Assembly (NCBI GenBank): GCA_024224815.1
Contig: JAAENC010000857.1
Coordinates: forward strand, 1-61,639
Direction: 5' to 3'
Source of the DNA: Chloroflexota bacterium
GTDB taxonomy: Bacteria > Chloroflexota > Anaerolineae > Anaerolineales > Villigracilaceae
Length of the DNA: 61,639 nt
The translations under genes and the position numbers were made by a program. This document shows positions 43,409 through 51,521 of this stretch, one piece after another (the first letter of the stretch is position 1; the number at the start of each line of letters is the position of its first letter). Below the pieces are notes generated by a model that saw only the letters and a list, made by a program, of their open reading frames with translations, searched no databases and had not been told where the DNA came from.

Positions 43409-45004
43409 ATGTCCGAGAAAAACAAAAAATACGATGTCATTATAGTTGGCGGAGGACATAACGGACTGGTTGCAGCCGGATATCTGGCGAAGGCCGGTCA
43501 AAGTGTTCTTGTTTTGGAAAAACGGGATATGCTGGGTGGCGCGACTATTACAGAAGAGTTTGTCCCCGGCTTTAAGTTTTCATCTCTGGCAAATGATGCC
43601 GGATCGCTCTCCCCCGAAGTTGCTACCGATCTGAAATTACATAATCACGGCTTCAATATTATCCCCACAAATCCGCTAATAAACTCTCTCTTGCCCGATG
43701 GAAATCATCTACGCATCTGGCAGGATACTGAGAAAACTGTTGAAGAAATTGCCAAGTTCTCAAAAGCTGATGCAGAAGCCTACCCAAAATTTGTCGAGCG
43801 GATGCAAAAAGTCAGCGGCATCGTCGCCAAAATGAACGAAATCGTCCCGCCCGACCTGCCGGATTTGGCTTTCTTCGATATCAAAGAATTATCAGCTTTA
43901 CTCAGCCCCTCGCTCAACCTGGGTTGGCGGCATATTGCTCAGGTTATCCGATTACTACCCATGTCGGTATCAGATTTACTGAACGAATGGTTCGAGTCCG
44001 ATACTGTCAAAGGGGCAATCGCAGCTTCAGCCATCCTGAATACAACTTTTGGCCCACAGGAAATCAATAGTACAGCATATACTTTTTTGCAAAATTGGTC
44101 GGTGAGCAATACTGGCTTATTCCGCTCTAGTGGTCAAGTAAAAGGTGGGGTGGGTGCATTGAGCGAGGCATTAGCAAAATCGGCGCAAAGTTTTGGTGCC
44201 ACAATCATGACCGGTGCAGCCGTTGCCAAAATAAATATATCGGCAGACTCAGTGAGGGGCGTAATTTTAGCCAGCGGTGAAGAAATTTTGGCTAAGGCGG
44301 TTATTTCTGCGACAGATATGCGCACCACCTTCCTGAAATTGGTTGACCCCTATTATCTGGAAGCAAAATTTATCAAGCATGTCAAGAATATAAAATATCA
44401 GGGCACAATGGCGCGCGTACATTTGGCGCTAGAACGATTGCCCACATTCTCAGGCATGGATGGGGATGTGTCTGAATATCTCAGCGGGCATATCCAAGTT
44501 TCTCCCAGCGTGGAGTATATTCAGCGGGCGTCTGACCGAATTAAATATGGAGAATATTCAGAAAAACCCTATCTTGATATGCAGATCCCAACCCTTGCAG
44601 ACCCATCTCTGGCGCCTGATGGTAAACATATTTTATCTGTAACAGTTAAATATATGCCCTATAAATTGCGCGATGGCAATTGGGACGATCTTCGCGAAGA
44701 GATTGGCAAGTTGGTTATCGACACGCTTTCAGAATACGCACCTGATCTCCGTGAGTGTGTTCAGGAGCAAAAGATTATCACGCCTTTGGAAATGGAAAGT
44801 GTCTATGCTTTGCCCGAAGGCAGCCCCGTTCATGGGGATATGGCCCTAAACCAGTTCCTGTGGATGCGTCCGATGCCCGGACACGCTCAATATCGCGGCC
44901 CATTTGAAGGTTTGTATATGTGCAGCGTCGCAACTCATCCCGGATGCGGCGTAACAGGCATCAGTGGCAGAAATGCTGCTCGTCAGCTTTTAGGCGACCA
45001 ATAA
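43409..45004 (+). CDS. CrtI/PYROXD2-like FAD oxidoreductase (paralogue 2)
   Basis: ATG 43409 has GGAG six bases upstream and starts SEKNKKYDVIIVGGGHNG; earlier ATGs at 43382 and 43397 overlap or crowd the end of paralogue 1. The 531-residue protein has GGATITEEFVPGFKFSS, SGQVKGGVGALSEALAKSAQ and the C-terminal LYMCSVATHPGCGVTGISGRNAA. It differs widely from paralogue 1 in the substrate half, so the two likely bind different ligands or act as unlike subunits. Confidence 0.85.
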   Translation: MSEKNKKYDVIIVGGGHNGLVAAGYLAKAGQSVLVLEKRDMLGGATITEEFVPGFKFSSLANDAGSLSPEVATDLKLHNHGFNIIPTNPLINSLLPDGNHLRIWQDTEKTVEEIAKFSKADAEAYPKFVERMQKVSGIVAKMNEIVPPDLPDLAFFDIKELSALLSPSLNLGWRHIAQVIRLLPMSVSDLLNEWFESDTVKGAIAASAILNTTFGPQEINSTAYTFLQNWSVSNTGLFRSSGQVKGGVGALSEALAKSAQSFGATIMTGAAVAKINISADSVRGVILASGEEILAKAVISATDMRTTFLKLVDPYYLEAKFIKHVKNIKYQGTMARVHLALERLPTFSGMDGDVSEYLSGHIQVSPSVEYIQRASDRIKYGEYSEKPYLDMQIPTLADPSLAPDGKHILSVTVKYMPYKLRDGNWDDLREEIGKLVIDTLSEYAPDLRECVQEQKIITPLEMESVYALPEGSPVHGDMALNQFLWMRPMPGHAQYRGPFEGLYMCSVATHPGCGVTGISGRNAARQLLGDQ

Positions 45005-45048
45005 AGTTCTGTCCAAAAGGAAAAAAGCCAACTGAAAAAGAGTGTCAT

Positions 45049-46503
45049 ATGGTGAATATTAAGCCCATTCGTCCAAAGATCAATCTGGAAGTGCTAAGTG
45101 CCAACGAGCTCGAATCTATCCAGGCTGCTACGCTGGAACTTCTCGAAAGTGTGGGGGTGCGTTTTCCTTCAGAGAGGGCGCTGGGTATTTTTGCCGAGCA
45201 TGGCGCTCAAGTTGATAAAGAAAGCCAAATCGTACGACTGCCTGCTGAGCTGGTTAAAAAAGCGCTTAGCCACGCACCGCGATCTTATAGATTGGCGGGG
45301 CGTGTTGAAGAAGCCGACTTGTTGCTGGACGGTAGTTGTAGCTATTTTGGCACGGATGGTGTTGGGGTAGAGACTCTTGATTTTAAAACAGGAGCAAGCC
45401 GCTCATCCACGAAAGATGACGTCGCAAAAATGGCAAGGGTAGCTGACGCGCTTTCATCCATCGGATTTTATTGGCCAATGGTCAGCGCGCAAGATTATGG
45501 TCATACTGCACCTTTGCGTGAAATCGAAGCCAGCTTTAATAACACTGCTAAACATATCCAAACTGTCACATCCATAGATGAAACTTTAGCTAATTATGCG
45601 ATCCGTATGGCTGAAATCGTTGCTGGGGATAAGGAAAGGATGCGAGCCGCGCCGCCGCTTTCAGCCTTGATCTGCACGATCACGCCATTGAGCCAGGATA
45701 AGGAAGCTATTGAAGCAGCGATAGCTTATGCCAAAGCCGGAATTCCCGTAGGCTTTATGGCGATGCCGACTCTGGGATCCACTGCGCCAGCGACAACTGG
45801 TGGGGCCTTGGTTGTGGGGAATGCAGAATTGGTCAGCGCTATCGTTTTGATGCAATTGGTTGCCCCAGGTGCGCCCGTTTTTTATTCGCTGTGTGCATCT
45901 GTAATGGACCCGCAAACAGCAGGATATATCGTTGGCATTTCTGAAAAATATTTATGCAACACTGCCGGAGTTCAACTGGCTCATGATTGGGGCGTTCCTG
46001 TTTTGGCTGGTTCATTTGCAATGGATAGCCCTGAACCGGCCACCTGGCAGTTGGGGCGCGATAGCGTCTACACTTCTTTGATGGTGGCGATGGCCGGAGC
46101 GGACTTGGCTGAGGGCTTGGGGATGATAAAGTCTTCAACATTGCTTGTTCCCGAGCAGATTATCTTTGACGATGAGATCTATCATACTCATCGTGCTCTC
46201 GTAGATGGTGTCGACACAAGCATTGATGGCTTGGCGATGGATGCGATCAAAAATGTTGGGCCCGGGGGACACTTTTTGGCACAGAAACATACGCGCAAAT
46301 ATTTGCGGGAAATATGGATTCCTGAACTGTCGCATCCGCGTATCTCACAAAGTGAGCCGCCATCCCCAGATATTCGGCAGCGCGCCAGAGATAAATTTGA
46401 CAAAATACTGGCTGAGCATAAGCCTGAGCCATTGGAAGAGTCTATCCAACGTGAATTAACATCAATCTTAGATGTAGCAGAAAAAGACATTGCGGGAGGG
46501 TAG
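45049..46503 (+). CDS. MttB-superfamily corrinoid methyltransferase, non-pyrrolysine (paralogue 5)
   Basis: The open frame begins at 44920 inside the preceding gene; ATG 45049 gives the family's MVNIKPIRPKINLEVLSANE start. The 484-residue protein has LESVGVRFPSERALGIFAEHG, YFGTDGVGVETLDFKTGAS, ICTITPLSQDKEAIEAA and PGGHFLAQKHTRKYLREIW. It resembles paralogues 1, 2 and 4 more than the divergent paralogue 3. It sits between the CrtI-like pair and the DAO pair, so it may act on the same substrate chain. No TAG codon in frame. Confidence 0.88.
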   Translation: MVNIKPIRPKINLEVLSANELESIQAATLELLESVGVRFPSERALGIFAEHGAQVDKESQIVRLPAELVKKALSHAPRSYRLAGRVEEADLLLDGSCSYFGTDGVGVETLDFKTGASRSSTKDDVAKMARVADALSSIGFYWPMVSAQDYGHTAPLREIEASFNNTAKHIQTVTSIDETLANYAIRMAEIVAGDKERMRAAPPLSALICTITPLSQDKEAIEAAIAYAKAGIPVGFMAMPTLGSTAPATTGGALVVGNAELVSAIVLMQLVAPGAPVFYSLCASVMDPQTAGYIVGISEKYLCNTAGVQLAHDWGVPVLAGSFAMDSPEPATWQLGRDSVYTSLMVAMAGADLAEGLGMIKSSTLLVPEQIIFDDEIYHTHRALVDGVDTSIDGLAMDAIKNVGPGGHFLAQKHTRKYLREIWIPELSHPRISQSEPPSPDIRQRARDKFDKILAEHKPEPLEESIQRELTSILDVAEKDIAGG

Positions 46504-46505
46504 TG

Positions 46506-47870
46506 ATGAAGTATTTTTCTCGTTTTCATAATCGGGGGCAGAATCTCAGACCGCCGGATCTCTATGAGTATTTCGTCGATAATTTCTGGTTCAAAACAGT
46601 TGACTTGGAAAATCAGAAAATCAATGAACCTTTGCGCGGCAGCCACAAAGCGGATGTAGTCATTGTGGGCGGTGGCTTCACCGGGCTTTCTTCCGCTTAC
46701 CATATCAAAGAGAAATTCCCCGAAAAGAAGATCGTCATTTTGGAGGGGGCTTGTTGTGGATATGGTGCCAGCGGTCGAAATGGCGGATTTTGTGTAGCCA
46801 CCAGCCTTTTGGATTGGGCAACAAAAGACCCTGATCGGCGTGAGAAAAGTAAAGAAGTTTCTTTTTATGGCCGCGAGTTTATCAAAAGAATGATCTCGGA
46901 GCATGGCGTTGACTGTGATTTCAACGAAAAAGGAATGCTCGATGTTGCGCTGGATGATAAACAGATCAGAGAGTTGGAAGAGTATCAAAATGAGCTGAGT
47001 TCATTTGATATCGAATCGGCTTTATTGCACGGGAAAGAGTTGGAGGATGAGATCAAATCTCCGCTTTTTCTTGCGGGCATTAATGTCCCTTATGGCGCTA
47101 CGCTCAACCCTGCAAAATTTGTCCGTGAAATGAAACGTGTTGTTGAAGAAATGGGCGTAGAGATCAGGGAGAGAACCGTTGTGACGCGCATTAGACCGGG
47201 CAAGATCAATCAGATTGACACAGAATTAGGCGATATTCGTGCGCCGATCTTGGTGCTGGCTGTAAATGCGTATGCGAACAAACTGGGTTTCTTCAAAGAT
47301 CGGGTTTTTCCGGTGAATGTTTATCAGGTCGTCACAGAACCGCTTAGTGAAAAAGAATGGGAATCCGTTGGCTGGCAGAATCGGCAGGGATTATCCGATA
47401 TGCGAATGATGTATAGCTACAGCAATCGCACTGCCGATGGGCGCATATTGATGGGGGGCATAGATTACGCATATTATGATAATGATGAAATTAGTTCCGG
47501 AAACGATAAGTTTTTTACACAACAGGTCAAAGAGAATTTCTTTTCTTTTTTCCCTCAACTGGAAGGGATAAGTTTTGAACATAGCTGGGGAGGTGCAAAT
47601 GCTTTCACAATCGGAAAAACACCAACCGCAGGCGTAATGGGCGATCATAAGAATATCTATTATGGTTTTGGTATCAGTGAAGGAGTGCCTACAACGCAGA
47701 CCTTTGGTCGGATGATTGCCGATCTTATGGCAGGTGAATCAAATCAGTTTACAAAGCATTTTATAGTCAATCGAAAAGTGCCTTATGTTGGCCCAAAATA
47801 CCTGCGCGGCTTCTTTGGCAGAGGCGCAAAGTGGATGATAAGAAACCTGGGCTACTCACCGGTGCATTAA
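46506..47870 (+). CDS. DAO-family FAD oxidoreductase, PPDLYEYF subgroup (paralogue 2)
   Basis: ATG 46506 is two bases after the MttB stop; the GTG at 46503 is an alternative. The 454-residue protein has the N-terminal RPPDLYEYFVDNFWFKTVD, VVIVGGGFTGLSSAYHIKEK, GYGASGRNGGFCVAT and the C-terminal YYGFGISEGVPTTQTFGRM. It is close to paralogue 1 (24193) and to the next gene. Enzymes of this type oxidise amines with O2 or another acceptor. MttB-DAO pairing occurs here and also at 14699-16291, which supports demethylation followed by amine oxidation. Confidence 0.85.
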   Translation: MKYFSRFHNRGQNLRPPDLYEYFVDNFWFKTVDLENQKINEPLRGSHKADVVIVGGGFTGLSSAYHIKEKFPEKKIVILEGACCGYGASGRNGGFCVATSLLDWATKDPDRREKSKEVSFYGREFIKRMISEHGVDCDFNEKGMLDVALDDKQIRELEEYQNELSSFDIESALLHGKELEDEIKSPLFLAGINVPYGATLNPAKFVREMKRVVEEMGVEIRERTVVTRIRPGKINQIDTELGDIRAPILVLAVNAYANKLGFFKDRVFPVNVYQVVTEPLSEKEWESVGWQNRQGLSDMRMMYSYSNRTADGRILMGGIDYAYYDNDEISSGNDKFFTQQVKENFFSFFPQLEGISFEHSWGGANAFTIGKTPTAGVMGDHKNIYYGFGISEGVPTTQTFGRMIADLMAGESNQFTKHFIVNRKVPYVGPKYLRGFFGRGAKWMIRNLGYSPVH

Positions 47871-47912
47871 AAAAAGCCTTCTAACTCACAACATCTGAAA
47901 TTGGAGATATTG

Positions 47913-49253
47913 ATGAAATACTTTTCTATGAAGAAAGACCTAAGACCGCCTGACCTCTACGAATATTTTGTTGATAACCATTGGTTCAACACTGTTGACC
48001 TTGAAAATCAGAAGATCAACGAACCTCTGCGCGGCAGTCATAAAGCAGATGTGGTAATCGTAGGAGGAGGTTTTACAGGGCTCTCCTCTGCTTATCACAT
48101 AAAACAGAAGTTTCCCGAAAAACACGTAGTCTTATTGGAGGGCGCTTGCTGTGGTTATGGCGCCAGTGGGCGCAATGGTGGCTTTTGTATTGCAACAGAT
48201 ATGCTCACGGAAGAGAGCCTCGCTGATCCTGAAAAGATGCAGAAAAATCTCGATATCTCCTTTTATGGGCTGAATTTCATCAAGAAAATGATCTCGGAAC
48301 ATGGCGTTGATTGTGATCTGGAAGAGAATGGGATGTTGGAAGTCGCCTTCACCGAGAAGCATCTTCAAGGTTTAAAAGAGTTTCAAAGCCATCTTCAATC
48401 TTTTGGCCTCGATTCAACCCTTCTTCACGGGAGTGAACTAGAAGCTGAAATTAAGTCTCCCAGATTTATTGCCGGGCTGAATAGTCCGCACGGAGCGACA
48501 CTCAATCCCGCAAAGCTGGCTCGTGAAATGAAAAGAGTAGTCGAAGAGATCGGCGTTGAAGTTCGGGAAAGAAGTGTGGTAACGCGCATTACCCCCGGTA
48601 AAATAAATCTTGTTGATACCGAGCTGGGCGATATTCAAGCCCCCATTCTAGTTGTTGCGCTAAATGCTTATGCCCACAAACTTGGCTTCTTCAAAAACCG
48701 CGTTTTCCCTATCAGTGTTTTTCAGATCGCTACAGAGCCCCTCAGTAATTCGCAACTAGAGTCAATTGGCTGGGATAACCGACAAGGTTTGTCTGATATG
48801 CGTACTCTTTTCAGTTATTTGGTTTTGACCAAAGAAAATCGAATTGTTATGGGCGGGTCATTTTCTTATTACGATAATGATGCGCTTTGCTCAGGAAATG
48901 ACAAATCATATACGCCTGAAATCACAAAAGATCTCTTCACATCTTTTCCGCAACTGGAAGGCCTGGGTGTCGACCATGCCTGGGGCGGCACAACAACCTA
49001 TATGCTGGGCGAACGGATGCCTTCTGCAGGCGTGATGGGCGATCATAAAAATATCTATTATGGCGTTGGTTTGAGCGAGGGTGTTCCAACTACACAGACA
49101 TTTGGTCGGATTATTGCAGATTTGATGGCAGGCGAATCGAATGCATTTACCAATCATCAAGTAGTCAACCGCTCCATTGCTTATGCCGGACCAACCAATT
49201 TGCGCGGTATCTTTGGCAGAGCCGCCAAGTGGATGTGGGAGAAAGCCGGGTAA
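47913..49253 (+). CDS. DAO-family FAD oxidoreductase, PPDLYEYF subgroup (paralogue 3)
   Basis: ATG 47913 follows TTGGAG; the frame also opens at TTG 47901. The 446-residue protein has a shortened lead (MKYFSMKKDLRPPDLYEYF), then VVIVGGGFTGLSSAYHIKQK, GYGASGRNGGFCIAT and YYGVGLSEGVPTTQTFGRI. It is a tandem duplicate of 46506-47870, differing most in the stretch after the FAD motif (residues about 100-115), which could change the substrate pocket. Structured element C begins ten bases after its stop codon. Confidence 0.85.
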   Translation: MKYFSMKKDLRPPDLYEYFVDNHWFNTVDLENQKINEPLRGSHKADVVIVGGGFTGLSSAYHIKQKFPEKHVVLLEGACCGYGASGRNGGFCIATDMLTEESLADPEKMQKNLDISFYGLNFIKKMISEHGVDCDLEENGMLEVAFTEKHLQGLKEFQSHLQSFGLDSTLLHGSELEAEIKSPRFIAGLNSPHGATLNPAKLAREMKRVVEEIGVEVRERSVVTRITPGKINLVDTELGDIQAPILVVALNAYAHKLGFFKNRVFPISVFQIATEPLSNSQLESIGWDNRQGLSDMRTLFSYLVLTKENRIVMGGSFSYYDNDALCSGNDKSYTPEITKDLFTSFPQLEGLGVDHAWGGTTTYMLGERMPSAGVMGDHKNIYYGVGLSEGVPTTQTFGRIIADLMAGESNAFTNHQVVNRSIAYAGPTNLRGIFGRAAKWMWEKAG

Positions 49254-49262
49254 CCAAAAAAC

Positions 49263-49409
49263 GGATGAAAATCCACGATACATACTTGACCTTAGCTTGC
49301 CTGCCACAAATTAACATCGTCCCGGCGAGGACATTTCTCTGCTCACGCCGGGGAAAAATTTTGGGTGCAAACCCCAAGCCAAAAACACGTGCGCTTCGGC
49401 ATTTCATCC
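49263..49409 (+). repeat. Structured interspersed element, copy C (147 nt)
   Basis: Starts GGATGAAA and ends TTTCATCC, an exact inverted pair. It has the core GCCACAAATTAAC (from 49303), a GC hairpin CCCGGCG/CGCCGGG (49321-49327 with 49346-49352) and a second hairpin with a GGGTGC...CCCC loop around 49358-49377. It is farther from copies A and B in sequence but keeps all the parts in the same order and spacing. It lies between the DAO gene and the SpdH-like gene. Confidence 0.68.
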
Positions 49410-49430
49410 TGATTCAAATTAGAGGTATTC

Positions 49431-51251
49431 ATGCGTCCAGCAAAACAAGAAAATAATTTGAGCATGGCAGAAAAAAAGCGCTTGGGGCTTGATCGTCCAA
49501 TAACGCGACGAGATTTTATGAAGCTTATGGCCGTTGGCGCTGGTGCTCTTTTGCTCTCGGGCTGTACTGACTCAAGCTCATCACAGTCTCTTAATCTATC
49601 ACCTAATAGTGCTTATTTAGGGGGGAATACTAAAAAAACTGTTACGGATGGACATCGAGTTCGTAATAAGGAAAGTTTCCCTCAGAAGCCCCAAGATACT
49701 GGTGAAATATATGATCTGGTTGTAGTAGGTGCTGGTTTGGGCGGGCTTACAGCGGCATATTTTTATCATCAGGAGCGCCCCGAAGCGAAAATATTGCTGC
49801 TTGATAATCATTCCGACTTTGGTGGTGATGCTCAGCGGAATGAAATGACAATCAAGGGACAGCGGATTATTGTTACACAGGGATGTGACTATCAATGGGA
49901 TATTGACCCGGAATACAGCGCGACAAAAAAACTTTGGGATGATCTGGGAATTGATCTTTTACCATTTGAGTTTGCTCCTGAAGCATATCAGGATCATATG
50001 TTTATCAATGGAAAATGGGTGAAGGATTTTTGGGAAACAGGGTATAAAAGTGCTGATTCACCTTGGCCTAAAAAAGTTCAAGCTGATTATGAAGCTCTAT
50101 TTGAGATATTGGAAAACTTTAAATGGACTCCGTGGCCAAGAGTTAAAGCTTCGCTGGCTAAACTGGATAAGATCAGTTTTAAGGAGTGGATTGAAGATGT
50201 AAACGGCTTTGATCCTAGGGTGACCCATTTGGTCGATATGTGGGTACGGTCAGATTTTGGTGCTGGAGTAGACACTCTTTCAGCCGCCGGTGGTTTATGG
50301 AATTACTCCGGTGGAAGCGGAGTAAATTATAAGTGGCCCGGTGGCATGTCCGGGTTTGCCCGTCATCTTGTAAATGCCCTGATCCCTGAAGCCTTAAATG
50401 GACGAGATATTATTGCGGGGGAAGTTGACTATGAGACCCTTGATGAGCCAAAAAACGATATAAGCATTCGGCTGGAATCTACTGTTGTAGAAGTTAAACA
50501 TGAAGGCTCTGTAGAAAATTCAGATTATGTGCTGATTAAATATATGAAAGATTACTCCCTTCATCAACTGAAGGCAAAATCGGTCATCATGGCAGGGGGC
50601 GGATATATCACCAAGCATATCGTCAAAGATCTCCCTCAGGAGCAGAAAGATGCCTACGATAAGTTTTCCTATTCAGCCTATATGGTTGCCAATGTTTGGG
50701 TGAATAACTCAAGAGCGCTGGACAATCTGAACTTTGGTTATTCAGGTGGGATATGGGAACCAAGAATAGCCAATTACATCACTGTTGCAGATGGCATAAC
50801 GGAAGCAGGCAATGCCCCAAATCGTGATCCAGAAAGGCCCAACTGCATTACGCTTTGGTGTCCCCAACTCCCTGATCCTGAGTTTGATGGTGACTATGTG
50901 GAGCAGAGCAAAAGAGCCAGAGAAAATATGCTCCGCAAGTCTTTTGAAGAATTTGAGATTTTAATCCGGCAGGAGTTGCTGGATGTTTTTGGCGATGCCG
51001 GATTTGACCTCGCAGAGGATATTGAGGGGATTGCCATTAATCGATGGGGACATGCTGAAATTATCTGTTACCCGGGTTTTGCTTTTGGCAGCGGCAGTTC
51101 AGATGAGCCTGTTCCCGGCGTTCCCATTTACGATGCCGGAAAACGCTTTGGCAGAATAGCCTTTGCTCATACGGATCTAAACGGAATAGCAGATAATCAG
51201 GGTACGACCAGAATTTCACGGCGGGCTGTAGATGATCTATTAGAACGCTAA
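49431..51251 (+). CDS. Tat-exported spermidine-dehydrogenase-like FAD lipoprotein
   Basis: The 606-residue protein begins with LGLDRPITRRDFMKLMAVGA, a twin-arginine signal (Arg26-Arg27), a hydrophobic stretch and LLLSGC with Cys45 as lipidation site. The mature part has YDLVVVGAGLGGLTAAYFYH, NHSDFGGDAQRNEM and a C-terminal GRIAFAHTDLNGIADNQGTTR. Both the signal and the motifs match spermidine dehydrogenase-type proteins, which cut spermidine at the secondary amine to 1,3-diaminopropane or 3-aminopropanal plus the partner product. The enzyme would act on the outer face of the cytoplasmic membrane. It is the clearest hint in the window to polyamine substrates. Confidence 0.82.
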   Translation: MRPAKQENNLSMAEKKRLGLDRPITRRDFMKLMAVGAGALLLSGCTDSSSSQSLNLSPNSAYLGGNTKKTVTDGHRVRNKESFPQKPQDTGEIYDLVVVGAGLGGLTAAYFYHQERPEAKILLLDNHSDFGGDAQRNEMTIKGQRIIVTQGCDYQWDIDPEYSATKKLWDDLGIDLLPFEFAPEAYQDHMFINGKWVKDFWETGYKSADSPWPKKVQADYEALFEILENFKWTPWPRVKASLAKLDKISFKEWIEDVNGFDPRVTHLVDMWVRSDFGAGVDTLSAAGGLWNYSGGSGVNYKWPGGMSGFARHLVNALIPEALNGRDIIAGEVDYETLDEPKNDISIRLESTVVEVKHEGSVENSDYVLIKYMKDYSLHQLKAKSVIMAGGGYITKHIVKDLPQEQKDAYDKFSYSAYMVANVWVNNSRALDNLNFGYSGGIWEPRIANYITVADGITEAGNAPNRDPERPNCITLWCPQLPDPEFDGDYVEQSKRARENMLRKSFEEFEILIRQELLDVFGDAGFDLAEDIEGIAINRWGHAEIICYPGFAFGSGSSDEPVPGVPIYDAGKRFGRIAFAHTDLNGIADNQGTTRISRRAVDDLLER

Positions 51252-51268
51252 CAAACAGGAGATTTTTT

Positions 51269-51493
51269 GTGACTTCATCTGTGAATAATGAAAAGAAAAA
51301 GGACACCGCATTATGCCCTCTTTGTGGCAAGCCCAATCTATGTGCGATGGCAGCTAACCCAAAGGCTACAGAATGCTGGTGCGAATCAGTTGTTTTCCCC
51401 GAAGAGTTATTAGCACAAGTCCCAGATGATGTGGTCCGAAAAACCTGTATTTGCCAAAATTGCCTTGAGCAGTTTCAAGAATCAACAAAATAA
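51269..51493 (+). CDS. Cysteine-rich CWC-family protein
   Basis: GTG 51269 lies behind CAGGAG. The 74-residue protein has the CWC pattern: CPLCGKPNLCAMA, CWCESVVFPEELLAQVPDD and KTCICQNCLEQF, a probable zinc site. The family has no known function and is widespread as a small solo protein. It is 17 bases after the SpdH-like gene and 28 bases before the third DMGDH gene, so it is made with them. Confidence 0.8.
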   Translation: MTSSVNNEKKKDTALCPLCGKPNLCAMAANPKATECWCESVVFPEELLAQVPDDVVRKTCICQNCLEQFQESTK

Positions 51494-51521
51494 TAGCAAA
51501 TTACCCAAAGGAGAAAGAATA

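Noticed and set aside
46188-46988. A 266-residue minus-strand frame
   Set aside because: It lies antisense to the MttB and DAO genes, has no recognisable family pattern and starts without a ribosome site. It is a shadow of strongly biased coding sequence.
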